NCBI RefSeq assembly: GCF_022539595.1
Contig: NC_072772.1
Span: forward strand, 25,280,029 to 25,344,028
Direction of reading: 5' to 3'
DNA: 64,000 bases
DNA from: Amphiprion ocellaris
Taxonomy: Eukaryota; Chordata; Actinopteri; Pomacentridae
Positions 37,501 to 48,194 of the stretch are shown in pieces (positions within the stretch are counted from its first letter, which is position 1; each line of letters starts with the position of its first letter). The translations under genes were made by a program, and so were the position numbers. The notes below the pieces were generated by a model. It was not told where the DNA came from and ran no database searches. It worked only from the letters and a program-made list of their open reading frames with translations.

Positions 37501-40500
37501 AAAGATGAATGCGGTCAAGTACAGAGATATCCTGGAAGAAAACCTCTTCCAGAGTGCTCTGGACCTCAGACTGGGCCGAAGGTTTACCTTCCAACAAGAC
37601 AATGACTCTAAGCACACAGCTAAAATAACAAAGGAGTGGCTTTGGAACAACTCTGTGACCATTCTTGACTGGCCCAGCCAGAGCCCTGACCTAAACCCAA
37701 TTGAGCATCTCTGGAGAGATCTGAAAATGGCTGTCCACCAACGTTCACCATCCAACCTGACAGAACTGGAGAAGATCTGCAAGGAAGAATGGCAGAGGAT
37801 CCCCAAATCCAGGTGTGAAAACTTGTTGCATCATTCCCAAGAAGACTCATGGCTGTACTAGCTCAAAAGGGTGCTTCTACTCAATACTGAGCAAAGGGTC
37901 TGAATACTTATGACCGTGTGATATTTCAGTTTTTCTTTTTAAATAAATTTGCAAAAATTTCTACATTTCAGTTTTTTTCTGTCAAGATAGGGTGCTGAGT
38001 GTACATTAATGAGAAATAAATTGAACTTTTTTGATTTTAGCAAATGGCTGCAATGAAACAGAGTGAAAAATTTAAAGGGGTCTGAATACTTTCCGTACCC
38101 ACTGTAGATCTTTTTGTTCACCGAAAGACAATATTTGAGTCCTGCCAATTTGAAACGTTTTGTGTACATATTGACGATATCCGAGTTCTTCCAACTTGGA
38201 AATTCTTGTTCCCCTAATGATAATATTCTTGTCCATCTATTGGTGACATTCCTGTGAGGCTAACAATGAAATTCTTGCTTCCATGTCATGTATTTCTATC
38301 CTCTACAAAGGCAGACTTTTTGTTGAATTAACAAACAATTCTAAACTAAAATAACATAAATACTAGATTTATAAAGGCAAAGTTAATTGTACTCAAGAAA
38401 AGCTCAATAAATAAATGAGAAAATAAAAGACAAAGCACACAGCTGAAAGTTGGGTGAAACTAGCTGTTTATTCCTTGTGAAACATGGTTGTAAACATGAG
38501 GGTGTCAACTGCATGAGCACATCAGGTCAAATTAAAACAGATCATAAAATAAACACCTAGAGCCTCATGTCTTAATTGTTCAAATTTCCATTTTGTTGGC
38601 AAGGGGGACATGCATGTTTAAAATGACTGTGTGCACCAGCATATACAATACAGTTTGAATATGAACAATGAACTTCAACAATTAAAACCCTTGATACGCA
38701 CCTCGTCAAATGGCAACTGACACTTTCACTTTTGCGAGCCACTGCTCCACACTGCAGCCCAAATCGTGTACATTATAAGTAAACAAAGACTAATAAGGCC
38801 AACCAGCTGTCCAAAAAGGAAGTGGCGGAAGTGGATGAACAACAATAAGAACAATGAACAAACAGGGTGGATTTAAAAACAGTTTCTCCAGTAGTATTAT
38901 GTTTATTTTACTTATTTTTGATGAACATTTCTTGAACTTCTCTTGGTATTAATAAAGAATCTGTCTATTTAGGTGTACCAAAAAGCAACCGTGGTTAGCA
39001 TCTCTGACTTTTCCATTAAGCAAAACCAGTGCAGAGGTCTGGTAGGTCATGCAGGGCAACGGCCCCTTCCAACACCACAGCCACATCTCACACAGTTGGT
39101 GTTGTAGTGGCATCATCATCTTCTACAACAGCAAGGAGGCCAACAGACACACCTCTGAGCACTCTTTGTTCATGGTCAGTGTCCTGAGGAAAAGTAACAG
39201 ATGTATGGTTAAGTGCAAGGGAAAACTAAAAGATGGAAGACATGTCTGCTTATCCTTGGTTTCATGTTACTGACTCTTGCCATAAACTGATGGAAGTTTT
39301 GAAATTGTGATGCAACAGCAGCATCCTGTCCAGCAGCATCACAGCGTGGTACGACTCCTGCACCTCCTCCTGCTGCAGGACCCTCCAGCGCGTCGTGAAA
39401 GCAGCAGAAAGGATTGTCAGTGTCTCTTTCCCCTCACTCCAGGACATCTACAGCACCCGCCTCACTTGCAAAGCACTAAGCATTGCAGGTGACCCCACAC
39501 ACCCGTCCCACAACCTCTTCAGCCTGCTGCCATCAGGGAGGAGACTGAAGAGTCTGAGGGCCAGGACCAGCCGACTGAGCAACAGTTTCATCCACCAGGC
39601 TGTCAGGAAGCTGAACTCTCTCCCCTGTCTGCCCTCTCTACCACCCCCTTCCCCCGCATACACAAACTCTGGTCCATAACCTCTGATCTGCACTGAAATA
39701 GCACATTCAACCGTCAAGCATATTTGCACTTCTTGGACTGTTACTTATTTGCACTGTTCTGAGTATTCTGCACTAAATCCGTCACTTTATCTCATGGTCA
39801 TGTTTACATTTCACTCAGTTCTGCTTTTCTTAGTTCTTAGTTGTTGCTCGGCTCTAATTTTGCTTCCTTTGTTCTTTTTTGCCCTTTAATATCTTATTTT
39901 CTAAGTCTTTATTTAATGTCTACTGTTGCACGAAGAGAGAGTAACAAAATTTCAATTCTTGGTATGCCATGTACATATTGAAGAATTGACAATAAAGCTG
40001 ACTTTGACTTGACTTTGATCTAGGGTCAACAGTAAAATATATTTAAGATGCTTAATAAGAAATCTCAATATTACTACTAATATGCAAGCTGCTTGCTACC
40101 GCACAGCCTTTACAATTGGAATATAATATGAGACAATTATCGTTTTCTCCAAAGCAACCACTCCTTTGGCAGAAAAGGTAATTTTACCTCACAGAACACT
40201 GGAGTTGCTGGTCTACCACTGCCTTGATTAGTTAGTTCATTTGTGTTGTTACTTTACTGTGCAACAGCCATCCATTTAAAAAAACTGTTAGTGAGGCACT
40301 GGTACCTGGTAACTCTGTTCTGTAAGGTAAAATTACTGGTTCTGCCAAAGGAATCTCCTGAGTGTGGACAGACCTATATTTGGCTTATATACCAATAGTT
40401 TCCTGTCAGAAAAGGCTGCCTCAACAGCAATGTAAAGCGGAGAAAACATGTTTAGCTTCCTACATCAGTACACCTGCTGCTGCTTCTTCAAAATGGGGTC

Positions 40501-43500
40501 ATATTGACTACCATCTACTGTAGGCAATACATGGATAGACGTGGACAAGCACTATGGATTCAGTGACTCACACAACCCCACCTCAAATTATCTACTCCCT
40601 CATTTCAAGGAGTATTTTTCTCCAAGAGAAAAGAAATTAATTCCTGCACAGACTTATCACATCTGTAGTGATTTATCAAAATGTGCTACTTATCCTTCTT
40701 GATATTTTTTGTGCTGTTGCTAAGTTTTTGAGATACCAGCCATAGAGGTGTCGACATCTCTCCAAGGTCATGGAACTAGATGGCACCACAAGCCAAGTGC
40801 TATCTAGTTTATGTAAATCAGAGAGAAGGCAGACATCTCTTTTGTTGTTATCTCCCTAAACTCCGGAACTTTACATCAAATTCATCTAGAGGGATAAATA
40901 GTACTACACATAAAATATGTATATGTGTTTTTACTTCCATTTTAAAGTATTTCCTTCACTTACTATTACTTACCAAACGCTTCAGGAAAAACGCAGCTGA
41001 GTCATCTCGAACAAAAATGGGCAGACCTCTCAATGCTACTTGCTTCCTCTGAGACACAATGTTCAATGTCTAAAGAGTATTAGGTGGAAAACACACAAGC
41101 ATGTCAATTAGTATAGCACTATAGTCCTTTATGCCAAGTCAGAAATAATTTAGAGTAACGACGATAAAGTAAAAAATGTTAAATAGTAATGTACACCAAG
41201 TAATAACTCAGGGTACCACCAGAGTTTTCCAAGTAAAATTTAAGGGTTTTTAATTTGCTGTACCAATTGGAATGAAATGTAATGCCAACTTCATGACCAT
41301 ACTGACTAAAGTATGAAAGATACAATATAAAATCATATGGATTTTAAATGCTAGAGAACAACTATTTACCAAGCAAATAAATAACTAAATTATTGCAACA
41401 CGCACATTCACATTCATTACCTGGAATAGGCTTAGTCACAGTTTGGGTTCTGCTGCCACTTGAAAAAAACCCCATCACTTTTAGGTTGTTTTATTCATCA
41501 ATAAATAATCGTAAAATTGAATATATTACATATAAATAAATGATTCTAAAGCAGCAACAGTAATGTTTACACCAGTCAAGTCTATGTAAACTTAATTTCA
41601 CTGAAAGAAACTCTAAATTGTTCAGTCAGTCTCTCCATTCAGTCTTCTGTCCTGCTCTGATGTAATTCACAGGTAGCAGGCAGAAGGAGGAGCAGCTGCT
41701 TTGTGTCAGCCAGCAGCAAATTTACAAGAATTTGCAAAGTTTTAAGAGTCGAGGCAAACAGTCAGATGACATTCGAACATCTCTTTTATCTTGTTAGTAA
41801 CAATTGGCCATTGGCTGAGCTCCAGCTTTTGCACACTTTTATCTTACATCGCTTTACTCACATGTTCATCAAGCGTTTCCAGGAGGTCGTCCATCCTTGG
41901 ACCAAAAGCTGCCTTTCTAGCTCGGTACAGCTTTAGCAGGAGATGAACATATTTTTCAAGGGATGCATTGAAAGTCCCCAAGAGGTCTTTGCTGGTGATC
42001 CGATGAAATTCTTCTGATATCTGAACAAAACAAACAAGACAATGAAACTTGATTGTAATTAATTGTAGCATCACCTTCTCACAAGCCAGTCAGCAGCGGC
42101 AGGCTCTGCCACAATTAACATGGACAATGTTGTATGCATCTTTACCTATGCACCATTATAGATAAGTATTTATGTTTAAATTTTTACACAGGAACAGTCA
42201 AAACCCTCCACAAAAATACAACTGGTATTTGCATATAAGTTCAGTATGCTTATAGTATATATACACCATTTAGTTGTTCCAAGGACAAAACAACCATTCA
42301 TTTTTAAACAATCTGACCATGACGCACACACACTCACTTAATGACAGTTAGTAAACTGTCATGTGCAATAAAACCGAAGTGAAATTCATTTATGTACATA
42401 TTTTTAAATTTTGTGTTATTAATATCCTTCTATTTTTTCTTATTTATATTGTATATGTCATGTATATATCTTGTGTCTTTAATATATAGATGTGCTCTCT
42501 TGACTTTTCTTATTGTCACTTTGCTGCTGTGACATTGCAAATTTCCCCTTGTGGGACAAATAAAAGATATTCTATGACACATCCATTGTTTTTCTGATTA
42601 GACAATTGCAATAAGCAACATGCTGTTTCGGATAAGATTTTTGATTTGTTTTTTTAAAAAAAAGGTAATTTCAGAATGATGGTGTAATGGAGTGCAGTGT
42701 TTTAAAGGATCTGAGGTGGAGTCATAAAGGAGGGTATGGAAGACTTTGCAAATATATCTTCAACCATAACATCAGCAGCATTTGAATTAGACAGTTACTA
42801 AAATGAAAATTGCCTTACCTCCTCAACAGAAAACAGTGCAGGCCATCTCTCCTGGACCTCTGATACCATTGGCTGCCCCTCTATGACCTCTACGACCTCT
42901 CTCAAAGGGAAAATGTCAGGTCCATCTTGTGCCATATCAGCATCATGTTCTTTTTCTTCTTCTTTATTTCTTCAACCAGAGCAACTCTTTCTTCTTCTAG
43001 AGAAGAATCATCATGGTGTTCTGGATGATCTGGGATATAGTTGACTTCTCCATGTTTGGGCTTTTTCAGAGTGCATGAACTGTCACATCCTCGTCTTCCA
43101 CTGTTCTTTTTTTGTTTATTGCTACCTCGTTGCAACCTGCCTGATGCAGTTGTGCCTGGTAGTTTCCAAGCTTGTACTTGATTCTTGTTTTCCATCCTTC
43201 ATAGCCTGTGACACTACCTGGCTCCTTCAGGCATGGATACTTGAGAACCAACGAAGAGGCAACTGATTCAAGTTCATCTTTCTCGGGGTAGCTTTTGATT
43301 TCAAAAACTGCCTGTGCAATTTAATGCAAAATTTCCATTTTAATGTCTCTTGTAGCATCAAGTCCCTTCTTTGACTTTTCGTATGTCTCATTGGCCTTGC
43401 GCAATTTCAGTTTAACATCGTATGAGAACTTTGGGATGGGAAATGGAAATGGCCACTCGGTGACATGCCTCAAATTGCCCTGGACTGAATCTGTACAGCT

Positions 43501-46500
43501 AGAAGTGAAATCTTCAGAGTGAACACTGGCTGTGTCCAGTGAGGAAACTGAAATGTCACTGGATTGGATACCTGGAGTTAATTCACAGTTCCACTTAATA
43601 TGCAGGACTGCACACTCAGCCAGTAATTCAGACATTGCTGTCAAGTTGCACAGTGCATTTCCAAAATCTGGATCCTCAAACTGTAGTGAGAAATCGCCTT
43701 CAAGTTCAAGTCTCTCTTTCAGAATATCTATCAACTGGCCCACAGATTCTGGTGCTTCAGGAGCTGGATTCGCCAAGCTTCTTTAGAGGAGATAACTACC
43801 CGAAGTAACAAAGTCTGAAAACAGAAGAAAAAGAGATGATATGAAAACATGTGATAAACCAAATGAATAATCAAGAAAATAATCAACAGATAATCAAGTA
43901 TAAAAATAATCATTTGTGTCAGCCCTAAACACAAACATTCAAAATCAAATCACCGAGTCAAGCTGTATGTTTTCACTGGACTTGAAGGGTATGAAAAATT
44001 GTAATCAAAAAAGTTTTTAGTAGCTAAAGCTGTCACGACAAATGTCGTGGACAAAAAGTACAACATTTGCCTTTGAGATGCAATGAAATACGAGTATAAA
44101 ATTGAATAAAATGGAAATACTCAAGTAGAAGTACCTCAAATTTGTACTTAAGTTCTTGGATACAGTACTTGACTATATGCACTTAGTTGAACTCCACAGT
44201 TGTATATGGTGAAAGATTGTTTGATATTTATACTTAATCACTCATAAAATTAATCACAATAATTCTCTTACCGAGTTTCAGGCCAGAATTAAGATTAGCA
44301 TCACTACAGTATGATGAAAACTTTCATTTTATGGAAATGTTCAAATTTTGTGCAAACAGCTGGAAACATATCATACCATTTTGAGATGCTTTAATGGAGA
44401 AGGAATGTCCTTGTGGTCACCATCAGCTTTCCACCAACTCTGTATGCTGCTAGTGGGTGGTAATCCTTCAGCACATCTGGATCCAGGAGTACAATTTCTG
44501 CAGAAGGGTGCTCACTAAGCTCATAGGACCTGAAATCTTCAGTGTACCAGAAAGAGAGTCTTTTACAAATGAATGTCACTTCATCTGCATTGACAAGAAT
44601 GTTCTCAATTTTATGGAATTCTGGGAGGCCGCTGCATTCCCCAGCAGATAAAATCATTCTTGCCGTATACTGTGTCCCATGCAAGTGGATCGTTTTAGAC
44701 AGAGACACACTGTCTAGATGTCCGTACTTCTTCTGTATTTCACATTTCAGTGATGGACACAACTCTGACGCTCTGATCACTTTCACTTTTCAACAAACTG
44801 TTTTGGCTTGAATAGGTTACGGCTATCCAGATGGTATGCCATCATTTGCTGGTGTTTTGTGGAAAGCGTGAGCAACACATTTTTCCAATTGTGAGTGTCA
44901 TGGATCACCTTTTTAAAGAAGCTATGTTGTGCTTCAGACCTCATTGTCCACAATTCTACTAAAGGCCCATAGCAGCAGATGACATGTGGGTAGTGGTGCT
45001 TTGGCCTCAATCTAAAATCCAGAAAGGTGCTGGTGAGCAACTTCCGATGATCCAGTAGTTTACAAGATAAATAGCACAATGATTCCTCTGAGAGTCTGTT
45101 AGACACAACAATATCAACTATTTCTTTAAGGTACATTAGAATCTCCCATGCAGCCTCCTGTTGTGGTATCTTGCGTCCAATTATAAAAGGAAGTAAGTGC
45201 AACAGTGTTCAGTTTTCGTGTCCATTACCGCCAACCGTTCCTTTATCAAAGCTCGCTTTTGGAATTTTTTGTGGTTTGTTTACTCTGTCTGAATACTTGT
45301 AAGGAAATGATTTTATACAGTCATCTAATATATCAAACGTAAAGAAACCTTTTGAGATCAGTTCTTTCAAACACAAAGACAGTTCTACTGGAATAACCCC
45401 TTCACAAAGGTCATGTAACACATCTGGAGGAAATCCAGTTACAGGATGAAAGAACAGTAGATTTTTGCTCAGAACACAATCCTTTTTTACCCCATCAATG
45501 CTTTGGAGCCTGTCGTTCAGCCTAAGCTCTTCCAACAAAGTGTTGTGTTGATCAGGCCCCCTTAACTGGAAATCATTCACTTCAATAGTTGCAATTTGGT
45601 TCCCACTTATCAAACAAAACCGACAGAATTTCTCAACAGTAAAACTTTCAAAAAAGCCTGCAAAACGATGTGCTGCAAGGTTATCCGCACACACACAAAA
45701 AAACAGTACCTTTAGCAAACTGACCTCCACCCTGAACAAAAATTCCCACTTCTTCTAGACTCCTAATGTCTTTTATCAATGGCTCAAGAAACTTTTCATA
45801 ACCATACTGTTTGACATCCACACTTTCACCCAATAAGCTGAATAGAAGTGAGACTTGATCGGAACCTGGGTGGTAAATTTAGAACAACCCAATATACTGC
45901 AGTTATCTTATGAACTTTTCTAGAGGTGTCCAGTGGGTTACAAACTTCAAAGTCATCAATATACAATGCTAAACTGATAGATATATTTTGCTGACCCAGT
46001 AGATTATTATCTTTGTAATACTTGCCATCTTGAAAAGATGCAAAATTACCACAATGTGATTCTTCTTGATCAAATACAATTTGGCCGAAAAAATCAGTCT
46101 TTCCTAGCAAAGTCTCAAGTACCTTCGTAACAGATACATAAACAAAAGTGTTTTCATGGGCTGCGTTATACACATAAAGGACATATTAATTTTAGTGAAA
46201 GCATTTTTTTTTCTGCTGACTTTTTAACTTGTAAACAAAAATAGTTTGTAAAAATACATGACACCATACAGCTAATACAGCTCTATTTCACCACCATGCA
46301 ACACACCATACTGAAGCTAGGTCTGGGTGTTATAATAGTTTTACAGTAGGGCTGGGCAATTTATCAATATTGGGTGTCATATGGTAATATGACACACAAT
46401 ACACACACACACACACGCACACACACACACGCACATGTGTGTGTGTGTGTGTGTGTGTGCTAGCTAGCCCAACTGAAGCCATAAAAAACCCGTCCCTGCA

Positions 46501-48099
46501 GGGATGACAACATGCTAAATGGTCAACCGAAAACTTAACGGATCATTCAAATTACTTAATGGGTGATTTAGAGACTCCACAATGAATGGATTTTCTATGC
46601 GTTCTACCCACTACAGCTCGGACTTTAGACATTTGACAGTTTCAAACAATTTATCAACTTACAGCACATCTTCGCTTATTATCATCATTTTACGATGTTC
46701 GGCACGTCGTGCTGCTAAGGTGAACCTGCAGCCTGCATTAGCTTTGCGAGTTCAGGGGGAAAATACAGTACACATTCCTTGTCTAGTAACAAAATATAGA
46801 AAAAAAAAAAACACTTACCTCCTTTGGAAAATTTAACCTGCTGACAAATTCTCCAGTATTTTCCAACTTAATGTCGAAGTTCGGCCATGTTGTTGAATTG
46901 CTGTTGCAAAAAAATGTCCGACTCCGACCACGTCGTGACTCGACCTCAGACGACCAGACCACGTTTGGATGTGGACAGCGTGTTTACGATTGAAAAGTTC
47001 ATCTATGGGGTTTCAAAGCCCATAGTGGAGGGGCGCAGAGCACCTACGGGGTTTACTTAAAGGGAAATGAGTCTGGTGGAGACTCAACGTCACTGTACTT
47101 GTTATGATGACTTGAAAATTCTTGTTAGGGCAACATTGAGAGAAATTTGTTGAACAAACTAGAAATCTTTGTTATGATGACTTGAAAGTTTTTGTTAGGG
47201 CAACACTGAGAGAAATTTGTTGGACAAACTAGAACTCTTTGTTATGATGACTTGAAATTTTTTGTTAGGGCAACACTGAGAGAAATTTGTTGGACAAACT
47301 AGTTATTGTTAGTTGCAACTGGCAAAGCTTTATTTCTGAGTCAGATTAATTTAAAAAGTATAGTGAGATGAACAATCACAAGTTTTCGTTTTTACAGTGC
47401 ATCTTTCCCATCACAAGTGCATAGTGTAGCAAGCAGTGATGGTAGTATCTTTGTTCTCACCTCTCTCGCAGCTTGGGAGGTCTCCACTCCAGGTGAGGTC
47501 CCATTGGCACATGAGCAGCTCAGCGCCCACCACTTGATAACCTGGGTAACACTGGTAGGTGACCACGGTGCCCTGAACCAGCTCAGGGTGAGATGTACTT
47601 TTCCAGCCATTAGAGATCTCAGGGAGTTCAGGGCAGGTGTCATTACGAGCCACTTCTACAGGAGTGGAGGGAATGGTCATAGAGGAATGTGCGTGTTTCT
47701 GTCTGCTCTGAGCTAACAAGTTCTCCATATCAATGTACTGTGTTCACAACTTCATTCAATTGTCTTCAAGTGGCTTAAAAATCTGTAGGTTTAATTGGAA
47801 GTGTAAGAAGTGCCTGTCTTGTTGGACTTCAACTACTGTTCAAAAGTTTGGGGTCACCCAGACAATTTCATGTTTTCCATGAAAACTCACACTTTTATTC
47901 ATGCGCTACCATAACTGCACAAGGGTTTTACAATCATCAGTTAGCCTTTCAACACCATTAGCTAACAATGTAGCATTAGAACACAGGAGTGATGGTTGCT
48001 GGAAATGTTCCTCTGTACTCCTACATAGATATTCCATTAAAAATCAGCCATTTCCAGCTAGGATAGTCATTTACCACATTAAACTTTTGAATGTCCCAG

Positions 48100-48194
<95 letters not shown>

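Larger units (their letters stand above)
36331..47399 (-). mobile_element. EnSpm/CACTA-like DNA transposon, about 11 kb, nested with other elements
   Basis: The left end begins CACTGTAAAAA and the right end is its complement (TTTTTACAGTG ending at 47399); with a small gap the similarity extends to about 20 bp. Flanks are TAT and CAT, so the 3-bp target duplication is imperfect. Inside the right end a 70-bp unit is repeated three times, and the left end carries looser repeats of a similar pattern; such subterminal repeats are a hallmark of CACTA elements. The minus strand carries a transposase-like remnant (44391-46173) and a second multi-exon protein remnant (41844-43800). A Tc1 element, a LINE 3' end and other repeats are inserted. 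It fills about 82% of the 13.5-kb intron between Sushi 3 and Sushi 4. Confidence 0.68.
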
